Notes: generated by a model not told the origin, from the sequence alone. 64,000 bases of DNA from RUG563 sp964549135 (GCA_964549135.1 CAZJUJ010000005.1:4172-68171); one strand, 5' to 3'; positions 50,629 through 59,053 are shown, counted from the first letter of the stretch. Program-made: numbers and translations.

Positions 50629-51924
50629 ATGAAAGCAATCGATATTCCCTTCGGCAAGGGAAAGCAGACCCTTCATGTGGCAAAGGAGCGGCTCAGGGCC
50701 GTGCTGACCCCTCAGCATGAAGATAAGGCCCAAGAGCCGGAAGCCCTGATTGTGGAAAGGGCGCTGGAAAATCCCATCGGCTCGCCGCGTCTTTCCGAAA
50801 TCTGCCGGGATAAGAAAAATATCCTGCTGATTACCAGCGATCATACCCGCCCCGTGCCCAGCCGGGTGACCTTGCCGCCCTTCCTTCGGGAAATTCGCCG
50901 GGGCAATCCCCAGGCCCAGATCACCATCCTGATCGCCACCGGCATGCATCGCCCCACCACGGAGGCCGAGCTGCGCGCCAAGATGGGCGATGAAATCGTG
51001 GATCGGGAAAAAATCATCGTGCATTATGCGATGAAGGAAAGCGATATGGCCTTTTTCGGCATGCTTCCCTCCGGCGGCGAGCTTTGGCTGAATCATCTGG
51101 TGGGGGAGAGCGATCTGGTGGTGGCCGAGGGCTTTATCGAGCCGCATTTCTTCGCCGGTTTTTCCGGCGGCCGCAAGAGCATTCTGCCCGGGGTGGCGGC
51201 GCGGAAAACGGTGCTGTATAATCATAACGCCCGCTTCCTCAAAAGCCCGCTGGCCCGGCAGGGCAGCCTGCAGGGCAATCCCATCCATCGGGATATGCTC
51301 TTTGCCGCCCGGCAGGCGGGGCTGGCCTTTATTCTCAATGTGCTGATCGATGGGGAAAAGCGCGTCATCGCCGCGGTATCCGGCGAGGTGGAAGCGGCCC
51401 ATGAGGCCGGCTGCGCCCTCTCCCGGAAGCTGACCCAGGTGCAGGCGGCGGAGGCGGATATTGCCGTGACCTCAAACGGCGGCTATCCTTTGGATCAGAA
51501 TGTGTATCAGGCGGTCAAGGGCATGACGGCGGCGGAGGCCTGCGTGCGGCAGGGCGGCGCGATTATTATGTGCGCGGCTCTGGGCGACGGCGCGGGCGGC
51601 GATGATTTCTATCATTGGTTCGCCGATCGGGAAAATCCCCGGGCGGTGGCCCGGGATATTGAAAAAATCCCGCCGGAGGAAACCCGGATGGATCAATGGG
51701 AGGCCCAGATGCTGGCCCGGGTGCTTTGCAGGGCGGATTGCTATTTCGTTACCGGCGAAGAAAACCGGCAGCTGATTGAAAGCATGCACATGCATTGGGC
51801 CCCCGATGCCGATACGGCGCTGCGGGCCGCCAGCGAAAGGCTGGGCGAACATGCATCGGTTACCGTGATCCCCGATGGGGTGGGCGTGATCGTCAGCAGC
51901 GAAGGAAAGGAAGAAAGCATATGA
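50629..51924 (+). CDS. larA: LarA-type nickel-dependent 2-hydroxyacid racemase/epimerase
   Basis: 431 residues, LarA length. Catalytic and cofactor residues are all present: GMHRP (His107), IEPHFFAGFSGGRKS (His173 and cofactor-binding Lys183) and YNHNARF (His199), each one position off the Lactiplantibacillus enzyme. Uses the nickel-pincer nucleotide to move hydride at C2 of a 2-hydroxyacid. Homologues act on lactate, malate, gluconate and others. LarB/C/E for cofactor synthesis are not in this window. GGAAAGGTGATGAAAA precedes the start. Next to an FAD dehydrogenase it probably supplies the right epimer for oxidation. Confidence 0.93.
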   Translation: MKAIDIPFGKGKQTLHVAKERLRAVLTPQHEDKAQEPEALIVERALENPIGSPRLSEICRDKKNILLITSDHTRPVPSRVTLPPFLREIRRGNPQAQITILIATGMHRPTTEAELRAKMGDEIVDREKIIVHYAMKESDMAFFGMLPSGGELWLNHLVGESDLVVAEGFIEPHFFAGFSGGRKSILPGVAARKTVLYNHNARFLKSPLARQGSLQGNPIHRDMLFAARQAGLAFILNVLIDGEKRVIAAVSGEVEAAHEAGCALSRKLTQVQAAEADIAVTSNGGYPLDQNVYQAVKGMTAAEACVRQGGAIIMCAALGDGAGGDDFYHWFADRENPRAVARDIEKIPPEETRMDQWEAQMLARVLCRADCYFVTGEENRQLIESMHMHWAPDADTALRAASERLGEHASVTVIPDGVGVIVSSEGKEESI

Positions 51925-53387
51925 AATATTTTATGGGCGTAGACTTTGGCGGCAGCTCCTCCAAGGCAACGCTGCTGGGCGAGGATGGCAGGGTATATGC
52001 CACCGCCAGCTGCGAATACCCCACCTATTACCCCGAAAACGGCTGGGCCGAGCAGGATGCGGATGACAGCTATGACGCGCTGGTCAAGAATATCCGGGGG
52101 CTGATGGAAAAAACCGGCATCGCCCCGGAGGATGTGGCTGCCCTTTCTCTGGATGCCGCCACCCATACCGCCGTGCTTCTGGATGCCAGGGATCGGCCCC
52201 TGCGCCGGGCCATTTACTGGACGGATACCCGCTCCGCCGCCCAGGCTGCCTTCCTCAAAAAGGAGATGGGCCCGGAAATCATCGAGGAATGCTATAACAG
52301 CGTTTCCAGCCTCTGGACGCTGCCCCAGCTGATGTGGCTGAAGGAAAACGAGCCCGAAACCATCCGGAATACGAAAAAGGTGCTGGCGGTTAAGGATTAT
52401 GTGCGCTTCCGCCTGACCGGGGATTATGTGACCGATTCCATCGAGGCCATGGGCTTTCTTCTGCTGGACGCCAGGAAAAACAAATGGTCTGAGCGGCTGT
52501 GCGGCCTGGCGGGCATCGATCCGGCCATCATGCCGGAAATTATGGATCCCATGCAGAAAATTTCTCCCCTCTGCCCCAAGGCCCAGGCGGATACCGGCCT
52601 GACGGAAAAGACCATGGTGATCGTGGGTGCCACCGATACCGTGATGGAGGTTTATGCCGCCGGGGCCGTAAAGCCCGGACAGGCCACCGTGAAGCTGGCT
52701 ACCGCCGGGCGCATCTGCCCCATTACCGATCATGAGGTGGTGGATCCCCGGCTGGTGACCTATCGCCATGTGGTCAAGGGCCTTTGGTATCCCGGCACCG
52801 CCACCAAATCCTGCGCCGCCTCCAATCGCTGGTATCGGGATACCTTTGGCGGCAATTTCACCGAAATGAGCGCGGCGGCGGCTACCGTGGCCCGGGGCTG
52901 CGAGGGGCTCTTCTTCCATCCCTATCTGCAGGGCGAAATCACCCCCTATCTGGATGATAAGCTGCGGGCCAGCTTTACCGGCGCTGCGGGCTTCCATACC
53001 AAGGCGCATTTCAATCGCGCCGTGCTGGAGGGCGTGGCCTATTCCATGAAGGATTGCTTTGATACCCTCCGCTCCATGCAGATCGCCCCCACGGAGGCCG
53101 TGGCTATCGGCGGCGGCGCAAAATCCGATCTTTGGCGGCAGATTCTATCCGATATGCTCAATATCCCCCTGCAGACGGTGGAAAACGTGGATAGCTCCCT
53201 GGGCAGCGCCATGATGGCCGGTGTGGCCGCAGGCGCCTTTGCCAGCCATGAGGACGCGGTGGCCAAATGCGTCCGGGTTACCGGCGTCACCCTGCCCGAT
53301 CCCGAGGGCGCGGCCTTCTATGATCGCCAGTTCGGCCTCTATCGCCGGATTCAGGCGGCGCTGGCCCCCATCTATCATGATTTATAA
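51921..53387 (+). CDS. FGGY-family carbohydrate kinase (xylulokinase-like)
   Basis: 488 residues. MGVDFGGSSSKATLLGEDG forms the phosphate-1 loop; NGWAEQDADDSY, LDAATHTAVLLD and YWTDTRSAAQA the N-domain; GATDTVMEVYAAGAV the catalytic Asp; AIGGGAKSDLWRQILSDML the adenosine loop. Phosphorylates a ketose or sugar acid. Start overlaps the larA stop by 4 bases. Two kinases in one cluster imply two sugar-like intermediates or a branched substrate range. Confidence 0.93.
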   Translation: MKYFMGVDFGGSSSKATLLGEDGRVYATASCEYPTYYPENGWAEQDADDSYDALVKNIRGLMEKTGIAPEDVAALSLDAATHTAVLLDARDRPLRRAIYWTDTRSAAQAAFLKKEMGPEIIEECYNSVSSLWTLPQLMWLKENEPETIRNTKKVLAVKDYVRFRLTGDYVTDSIEAMGFLLLDARKNKWSERLCGLAGIDPAIMPEIMDPMQKISPLCPKAQADTGLTEKTMVIVGATDTVMEVYAAGAVKPGQATVKLATAGRICPITDHEVVDPRLVTYRHVVKGLWYPGTATKSCAASNRWYRDTFGGNFTEMSAAAATVARGCEGLFFHPYLQGEITPYLDDKLRASFTGAAGFHTKAHFNRAVLEGVAYSMKDCFDTLRSMQIAPTEAVAIGGGAKSDLWRQILSDMLNIPLQTVENVDSSLGSAMMAGVAAGAFASHEDAVAKCVRVTGVTLPDPEGAAFYDRQFGLYRRIQAALAPIYHDL

Positions 53388-53399
53388 GGACTGTGAAGG

Positions 53400-54164
53400 A
53401 TGCTCAGAATTCTTGTCTGCTTAAAGCAGGTGCCCGATACCACCGAGGTGAAGCTTTCCAGCAGCCTGACCCTGCAGCGGGATTTTGTGGCCCAGGTCAT
53501 GAATCCTGCCGATGAGAGCGCGCTGGAATTGGGGCTGCAGCTGCGGGATATGCACGCCGGGCATCTGACGGTGATAACCATGGGCCCCGCCCGCACCGAA
53601 ACCATGCTGCGGGAGGCCCTTTCCCGGGGCGCGGATGAGGCCGTGCAATTGACCGACCCCGCCTTTGCCGGGGCCGATACCCTGGTGACCGCCCAATGCC
53701 TGACGGCGGCGGCAAAGCACCTGGGCGGCTTTGATCTGATTCTCTGCGGCCGCAGGGCCGTGGATGGGGAAACCGGCCAGGTGGGCCCCATGATGGCTGC
53801 CATGCTGGATATCCCCTGCGTTGCCAATATCACCGGGGCCGCGATGGAAAACGGCATGCTGGAGGCCCGGCAATTGACCGAGGACGGCGTGCAGACCTGG
53901 CAAACGCCCCTGCCCGCGCTGGTAACGCTGTGCGAATGGAGCCATCGGCTGCGCCTGCCCACCCTTCTGGGCCTGAAGCGGGCGGCCGCTGCCCCGGTGC
54001 GCCGCTATACGCCTGCCGATCTTGCCATTGCATCCTGCGGGCTCAAGGCCTCGCCCACCCGGGTGACTCGGGTTTCCTCTTCGCCGGTGGGGGTCAGGCC
54101 CTGCAAAAAAATATCCCTGGAATCGGTGATCCGGGCGCTGGAGGAAGGGGGCCTGCTGCCGTGA
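53400..54164 (+). CDS. etfB: Electron transfer flavoprotein beta subunit
   Basis: 254 residues. ILVCLKQVPDTTEVKL, NPADESALELGLQLRD, ALSRGADEAVQLTD and the signature RRAVDGETGQVGP are present. Forms the AMP/FAD-binding half of Etf with EtfA. Paired with the FAD/Fe-S dehydrogenase it may couple hydroxyacid oxidation to NAD and ferredoxin (bifurcation or confurcation), as in the Acetobacterium lactate system; whether it bifurcates is inference. Confidence 0.95.
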   Translation: MLRILVCLKQVPDTTEVKLSSSLTLQRDFVAQVMNPADESALELGLQLRDMHAGHLTVITMGPARTETMLREALSRGADEAVQLTDPAFAGADTLVTAQCLTAAAKHLGGFDLILCGRRAVDGETGQVGPMMAAMLDIPCVANITGAAMENGMLEARQLTEDGVQTWQTPLPALVTLCEWSHRLRLPTLLGLKRAAAAPVRRYTPADLAIASCGLKASPTRVTRVSSSPVGVRPCKKISLESVIRALEEGGLLP

Positions 54165-55108
54165 AAATCGTGGTGATCTGCGAAAATCTGGGCGATTCGC
54201 CCCTGGAATTGATCGGTAAGGCCCGCGCTATCGCCCCGGATGCCCACATCATTGCCCTTTACGAAAACGAAAACGCGCCCCTGGCCCGCTATCATGCCTG
54301 CGGTGCGAATGAGGCGCTGGGCATTGGCCCCTGCGGGGATGACTGCGCCCAGGGCAGCCGGATTGCCGAGGCTATCCGGCGCATCGCCCCCGATTCCGTG
54401 CTGTTTCCCGCCACGGTGCGGGGCCGGTTCCTTTCCGGCTGGGTGGCCGCCCGGCTGGAAACGGGCCTGACGGCGGATTGCACCGAGCTGATGCTCACCC
54501 AGGAGGGGCTGCTCAAGCAGGTGCGCCCCGCCTTTGGCGGCAATCTGACGGCGGAGATTCTCTGCCGGGAGAAGCGGCCGCAGATGGCTTCCGTCCGTCC
54601 CGGCGTGTTTACCGTGCGGGAGGATCAGGCCCCGGAAGCGCCCCTGAAAAGCGGCGTGCTTTCCCTTGCGCCGGTGCTGGAAAGGATGAAAAAAATAGCC
54701 TTCCAGCCGGTGGAAAATGATGTATCCCTGCAAAGCGCCCAGGTGGTGATTGCAGGCGGCAAGGGCATCGGCAGCAGAAAGGGCTTTGAAAAGCTCTTTG
54801 AATTGGCCCGGCTGCTGGGCGGCGCGGTGGGCGCAACCCGCAGCGCGGTGGATGCGGGGTATATCCCCTATGCCCATCAGATCGGTCAGACCGGCGTGAC
54901 CATCCATCCCGTTTTGTATATCGGCTTTGGCATCAGCGGCCTGGTGCAGCATACGGTGGGCATGAACAGCGCCGATACCGTGGTGGCCGTCAATACGGAT
55001 CGCAACGCGCCCATTTTCTCCTGTGCGGATTATGGCATCATCGCCGATTGGGAAATCACCATCGACGCATTGATACAGTATTTGAAGGAAAGGAAGAATG
55101 CAAAATGA
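54161..55108 (+). CDS. etfA: Electron transfer flavoprotein alpha subunit
   Basis: 315 residues. N-domain VKIVVICENLGDSPLELIG and LFPATVRGRFLSGWVAARL; C-terminal FAD domain with GGKGIGSRKGFE, GATRSAVDAGYIPYAHQIGQTG and GISGLVQHTVGM then AVNTDRNAPIF. GTG start at 54161 overlaps the etfB stop by 4 bases. Cytosolic partner of EtfB. Confidence 0.95.
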   Translation: MKIVVICENLGDSPLELIGKARAIAPDAHIIALYENENAPLARYHACGANEALGIGPCGDDCAQGSRIAEAIRRIAPDSVLFPATVRGRFLSGWVAARLETGLTADCTELMLTQEGLLKQVRPAFGGNLTAEILCREKRPQMASVRPGVFTVREDQAPEAPLKSGVLSLAPVLERMKKIAFQPVENDVSLQSAQVVIAGGKGIGSRKGFEKLFELARLLGGAVGATRSAVDAGYIPYAHQIGQTGVTIHPVLYIGFGISGLVQHTVGMNSADTVVAVNTDRNAPIFSCADYGIIADWEITIDALIQYLKERKNAK

Positions 55109-55920
55109 ATTACAAAAAGACCTATACCCCTGCCAATGGCTACACCCCTCTGTGCAAGATTGGCGAATGCTCCCTGAAGGATCTGGAATTCGGCATCATC
55201 GAATTGACCCCCGGCCAGAAGCTGGATTTTGATACCGAAAACAAGGAAACGGCCTTCATCATTCTCTGGGGCAGCGCCTGCTTTGCCGCCAAGGGCGTGG
55301 ATTATGGCAAGCTGGGTGTGCGCGCCACCGTCTTTGCCAGTCCCAAGGCCGAATGCTTCTATGCCGGCCGCAATACCAAGGTGGAAATCACCGCCGTGCA
55401 TAATGTGAAGATCGCCGTCTGCGCCACGCCCCTGGATGTGGACACCGAGCCCCAGGCCATCCATCAGGATGCCGTGCGGGTGACCCGCCTGGGCGTGAAG
55501 CCCTGGGAGCGGGATACCAGCTTCATCGTGGATGGCACCACCAACGCCAAGAAGCTGACCATCGGCGAGGCCTATTGCACCCCCGGCAACTGGGCCGGCT
55601 TCCCGCCCCACAAGCATGATGTGGATGATATGCCCCGTGAATGCGTGGCGGAAGAGGTGTATTATTTCCTCTTTGATCCCCAGCAGGGCTTCGGCGTGCA
55701 GTGCCTGTATACCGCTGACGGCGAAATCGATGAGGCGTACCGCGTAAAGAATGACGAGCTGGTGGAATTCCCCTACGGCTATCATACCACCGTCAGCGCC
55801 CCCGGCTACAATACCTATTTCCTGTGGCTGATGGCTGGCAAGCATCAGGGCTTCTGCCGCGTCAATGACCCCGATCATGCCTGGGTCAGCGCCGTGGAAA
55901 ACATGGTCAAGAAGATGTAA
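55105..55920 (+). CDS. IolB-like 5-deoxy-glucuronate isomerase family
   Basis: 271 residues, IolB length. Bicupin with metal motif WAGFPPHKHDVD (HxH) and EVYYFLFDPQQGFG (Glu), FPYGYHTTVSAPGYNTYFLW (His). IolB turns 5-deoxy-D-glucuronate into 5-keto-2-deoxygluconate in inositol catabolism; KduI is a distant relative. No other upper inositol gene is present, so the substrate is likely an analogous uronate or keto-acid. Start overlaps etfA by 4 bases; last gene, followed by a terminator. Confidence 0.9.
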   Translation: MNYKKTYTPANGYTPLCKIGECSLKDLEFGIIELTPGQKLDFDTENKETAFIILWGSACFAAKGVDYGKLGVRATVFASPKAECFYAGRNTKVEITAVHNVKIAVCATPLDVDTEPQAIHQDAVRVTRLGVKPWERDTSFIVDGTTNAKKLTIGEAYCTPGNWAGFPPHKHDVDDMPRECVAEEVYYFLFDPQQGFGVQCLYTADGEIDEAYRVKNDELVEFPYGYHTTVSAPGYNTYFLWLMAGKHQGFCRVNDPDHAWVSAVENMVKKM

Positions 55921-55967
55921 GAAGGGCGCGCCCCGGGCGGAAGCGCCTGGCCTGCGGCTTTTCATGC

Positions 55968-56010
55968 AAAGGGCCCCTCGCTGTCTTTTGGACGGCGAAG
56001 GGCCTTTTTT
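55968..56010 (+). terminator. Terminator of the catabolic operon
   Basis: AAAGGGCCCCTCGC, loop, GCGAAGGGCC, six T (56005-56010). Shares arm and loop sequence with the terminator at 2252-2300. Confidence 0.85.
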
Positions 56011-56040
56011 GATTGTCCGGATGTTCGGGGGCGCGGCGGA

Positions 56041-57492
56041 TTATTTCCCGATCCTGCGCCAGCACAGCGCCCAGTCATATCTGGCGGGGTAAATCCTTTC
56101 CATCTCCTGCAGGCATTCGTTTTTTGCTTTTTCCCGCAGCGCTGCATCCTCAATTTCATCCAGGGCGGGCAGCACATCCGGGGAGAGAAGGAGAAAATAA
56201 TCGGTATCAATTTCTGTCAGCGCGCCGCGATTATAGGCGTTTACATTGTATCGGGCGATCTGCAGATCCACATTGGAATAATTAAGCACCAGCCAGCTAA
56301 GGAGAATAAAGGCCGTCAGCGGCACGGAAAGCCGAAAGCCGGGCAGGAAGCAGCGCGCCAGCGAAAGCAGCAACGCCGCAAAAATGACCGCCATGCCAAA
56401 GAACGTGGTCATCCGCAGCACGGAAAGGCCGTAGGCCTGGATATACAGCCGCATCCGGAAAAAGGCGGAAAAATCAATGATCATCGTCAGCACCGCCACC
56501 GCGCCGCAAAGAATCCGCAGGCTCCGCTGCCGGGGAAACAGGGAAAGGACGGGCAGAATCAGCGCCAGCGTCAGAAAGGCCAGCAGCACCAATTGGAAAA
56601 AGCCGCTGCGGGCATATTCCGCATAGCCCCCGGCCAGCAGCGCCGTTTCCTGGCCGCCGAAAAGATAGCGGATCTGCACATAGACAAACAGCGCATACAC
56701 CATCGCCAGCACCGAAAGCACCATGGCAAAGGGCAGGGCGGGCCATGACGGTCTTTGGGGGGCGGAAAGCGGCTGGTGGACAAGCACCGCGCTGCAGAGC
56801 AGGGAAAAGAGCATCAGCCCGCCAAGCAGCGTCAGCATCAGCCGGAAAAGCAAAACGCCATCCATTTGATCCAGCTTCTCTGCGGCCCCGCTGAGCATGC
56901 CGCCAAAGACGGTATCCGCGCTGCTGAGCAGGGCAAGCGCCGCAGCCGCCGCTGCCAGCGAAAGCACCGCCCCCGCCCCTACCCCGGCAAAGCGCCGGTG
57001 ATCCGCATGAAGAGCGGCGGAAAAGGCGCGGAAGGGCAGGGAAACATGGGCAAAGCAGCCGGAAAGGAAACGGCGCGCGCCTTCCCATAGCCCGGCGGCG
57101 GAAAGGCCCGGGGCGGCATGGATATGCAGAAGGGTATACAGCGCCTGCAGGGAGAGCAGCATTAGAACGGGAAGATTCATCAGCCGCAGATAATCATTCC
57201 CGAAAAGGCCATAGCACGCCCCCAGCAGCGCCGCGCAGAGCAGCAGAAAAATCCCCTGGCCCTTTTTCGGGTTTTCCCGGACTCTGTCCCGGCCCAGGAT
57301 CAGGGCGGCCCCCAGCAGCGTCCACTGGGTCAGCATCAGGCCGATGCCCGGCAGATGCTGAAAATGCCGGGAAAGCAAGGCGGGGTGAATAAACTGCAGC
57401 CCCGCGGCAGCCAGAAACGAAAGCCCCAGCAGGCATAGCCCGCCCTTGCTCAGGCGCGGATGCCCCCTTTCTTCCCGTTTCTGCGTTTCCAT
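56041..57492 (-). CDS. DUF4173/DUF4153 multi-pass membrane protein
   Basis: 483 residues, about twelve hydrophobic helices. The family mark is GGYAEYARSGFFQLVLL and the C-terminal NVNAYNRG...DTDYFLLLSPDVLPAL. Function unknown; often next to an XRE regulator and DUF2975 protein as here. ATG at 57492 shares its A with the regulator's stop codon; AGGAGG lies 10 bases upstream. Confidence 0.87.
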   Translation of the reverse strand: METQKREERGHPRLSKGGLCLLGLSFLAAAGLQFIHPALLSRHFQHLPGIGLMLTQWTLLGAALILGRDRVRENPKKGQGIFLLLCAALLGACYGLFGNDYLRLMNLPVLMLLSLQALYTLLHIHAAPGLSAAGLWEGARRFLSGCFAHVSLPFRAFSAALHADHRRFAGVGAGAVLSLAAAAAALALLSSADTVFGGMLSGAAEKLDQMDGVLLFRLMLTLLGGLMLFSLLCSAVLVHQPLSAPQRPSWPALPFAMVLSVLAMVYALFVYVQIRYLFGGQETALLAGGYAEYARSGFFQLVLLAFLTLALILPVLSLFPRQRSLRILCGAVAVLTMIIDFSAFFRMRLYIQAYGLSVLRMTTFFGMAVIFAALLLSLARCFLPGFRLSVPLTAFILLSWLVLNYSNVDLQIARYNVNAYNRGALTEIDTDYFLLLSPDVLPALDEIEDAALREKAKNECLQEMERIYPARYDWALCWRRIGK

Positions 57493-57716
57493 TATTCCAT
57501 TTCCTCCTGCTCTGCTTCTTCGTAAATCAGGATGTCCCCGGGCTGGCAATGCAGCGCCCGGCAGATTTCATTCAGCGTGGAAAAGCGCACGGCCTTGGCC
57601 TTTCCATTTTTCAGGATGGATAGATTGGCCATGGTAATGCCCACCCGGCTGCTCAGCTCCGTCATGCTCATTTTGCGCCGGGCCAGCATCACATCCAGAT
57701 CAATTCGAATCGCCAT
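57492..57716 (-). CDS. XRE-family regulator (YozG-like)
   Basis: 74 residues, a single HTH: IDLDVMLARRKMSMTELSSRVGITMANLSILKNGKAKAVRFSTL, then CQPGDIL and an acidic tail. Typical of the small Cro-like regulators co-encoded with DUF2975 membrane proteins. Likely controls its own operon through the direct repeats at 58309-58345. Confidence 0.92.
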   Translation of the reverse strand: MAIRIDLDVMLARRKMSMTELSSRVGITMANLSILKNGKAKAVRFSTLNEICRALHCQPGDILIYEEAEQEEME

Positions 57717-57726
57717 AGCGCCCTCC

Positions 57727-58206
57727 TTATATGGTCAGCTCGTTTTCTTCCTGCAATTGGGTGGCCCGGCGCAGCAGCTGCCCCAGGGCATAGGCCAGAA
57801 TGCCCATGGCGGCGCTGGCCATGGCAAAGAGCAGAAAGCCGATGCTCCAGGGCCCGCCGCTCATGCCCGGGAGCATCGCCGCTCCCTCCCCGGCCAGCCA
57901 GGTGGCGGCCGCCGCCAGCAGATAGCGGAAAATGTGATGCAGCCCCCGGGCATTTTCCGGGCAGAAGGAGTGATTCTGCCCAATGCGGCGGCAGATGCAC
58001 ATGTATTCCCGCAGCGCCAGGCCATAAAATACGGCCAGCACGCACATGCCGACGATGGCCAGGCAGGCAATCAGCGCATCGGTGTGGGAAGAGGTGCAGG
58101 CCCAGCCGATCATGCCGAGCAGATACGCCAGAAAAACCAGGCCCGCCCCCACCCCGGCAATCGCCCCGGCAGCCAAAAGATAACGGGAGATTTTTTTGTG
58201 TTCCAT
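57727..58206 (-). CDS. DUF2975 membrane protein
   Basis: 159 residues, four predicted helices (YLLAAGAIAGVGAGLVFLAYL; ALIACLAIVGMCVLAVFYGL; IFRYLLAAAATWL; IGFLLFAMASAAMGILAYAL), with REYMCICRRIGQNHSFCPEN between helices 2 and 3, a loop seen in DUF2975. Role unknown. Start at 58206 after ATGGAGGGGAACAAG. First gene of the three-gene module. Confidence 0.87.
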   Translation of the reverse strand: MEHKKISRYLLAAGAIAGVGAGLVFLAYLLGMIGWACTSSHTDALIACLAIVGMCVLAVFYGLALREYMCICRRIGQNHSFCPENARGLHHIFRYLLAAAATWLAGEGAAMLPGMSGGPWSIGFLLFAMASAAMGILAYALGQLLRRATQLQEENELTI

Positions 58207-58282
58207 CTTGTTCCCCTCCATGGGTTTTGTTTTTCGCGGGAAGCGCAGGGGCCCAGGCCCCGGGCGTTTTCCCCACGGCAAG

Positions 58283-58311
58283 AGTATAAAACAAGCAAAC
58301 TCAAATGTCAA
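58283..58311 (-). promoter_or_regulatory. Consensus promoter of the DUF2975-XRE-DUF4173 operon
   Basis: Minus strand: TTGACA, 17 bases, TATACT. Confidence 0.88.
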
Positions 58312-58345
58312 TAAAAATTTATCGTGAAACAATAAATATTTTTCG
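58309..58345. promoter_or_regulatory. 21-bp-spaced direct repeats (operator candidate)
   Basis: CAATAAAAATTTATCG (58309-58324) and CAATAAATATTTTTCG (58330-58345), 14 of 16 identical, exactly two helical turns apart, overlapping the -35. Good candidate site for the operon's XRE protein. Confidence 0.65.
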
Positions 58346-58566
58346 TTAAGGAATGCACTCGGGGCGGAAAAATGGGAATGAGGGGGCAGAAATGGGAAAT
58401 TGGGCGTGCGGGGGGGAGGGCGCAGCGCGTGAGAATGGGGATGCGGGAGAGAGCGGATACTGGTTGAACGTGCGGGGAGGACGGGGATCGGGGGCGCGAA
58501 ACAGGAAGTGTGGATGGAGAAAGACGAGTGGCGGCGGGAAATTGGACGCGCAGGGGAGAGGGGCGT
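58346..58566. other. G-rich non-coding stretch left of the tandem repeats
   Basis: Plus strand almost all G and A with very few C. Contains a fit to the G-quadruplex pattern around 58371-58402 (GGG, GGGGG, GGG, GGG with loops of 5-7). No supportable gene. Confidence 0.6.
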
Positions 58567-59053
58567 GGCGGAAGAGAAGGGGCGGAGATTGGACGCGCAA
58601 GAGAGAGGAGGAAAGTTTGTTTCGGGAACGGTGTCAGGAAGGGCGTGCGGGGGGNNNNNNNNNNNNNNNNNNNNNNNNNNNNNNNNNNNNNNNNNNNNNN
58701 NNNNNNNNNNNNNNNNNNNNNNNNNNNNNNNNNNNNNNNNNNNNNNNNNNNNNNTTCGGGAACGGTGTCAGGAAGGGCGTGCGGGGGGCCTGTCGGAAGA
58801 GAAGGGGCGAGATTGGACGCGCAAGAGAGAGGAGGAAAGTTTGTTTCGGGAACGGTGTCAGGAAGGGCGTGCGGGGGGAGGTGGCCTGGCGGAAGAGAAG
58901 GGGCGATGGGAGATTGGACGCGCAAGAGAGAGGAGGAAAGATTGGTTCGGGAACGGTGTCAGGAAGGGCATGCGGGGGGAGGTGGCCTGGCGGTAGAGAA
59001 AGGGCGAGATTGGGCGTGCAAGAGAGAGGAGGAAAGATTGGTTCGGGAGGGCG
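58567..59053. repeat. Tandem repeat array, unit about 96-101 bp, interrupted by the gap
   Basis: Unit core: CGGAAGAGAAGGGGCG...GGACGCGCAAGAGAGAGG...TTCGGGAACGGTGTC...GGGCGTGCGGGGGG. Copies begin near 58569, 58794, 58890 and 58991, plus a partial copy right after the N run. The true copy number is hidden by the gap. Not a CRISPR: no spacers. Confidence 0.88.
58655..58754. other. Assembly gap, 100 N
   Basis: Exactly 100 N, the usual placeholder for unknown length. Both edges lie inside the same repeat unit, so the assembler collapsed or broke at the array. Confidence 0.98.

Noticed and set aside
55105..55920. Complete inositol catabolic operon
   Set aside because: IolB-, kinase- and aldolase-like genes are present, but IolG, IolE and IolD are not, and Ni racemase and Etf genes do not belong to that pathway.
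58567..59053. CRISPR array
   Set aside because: Units are contiguous, about 96-101 bp, without unique spacers, and no cas genes are near.
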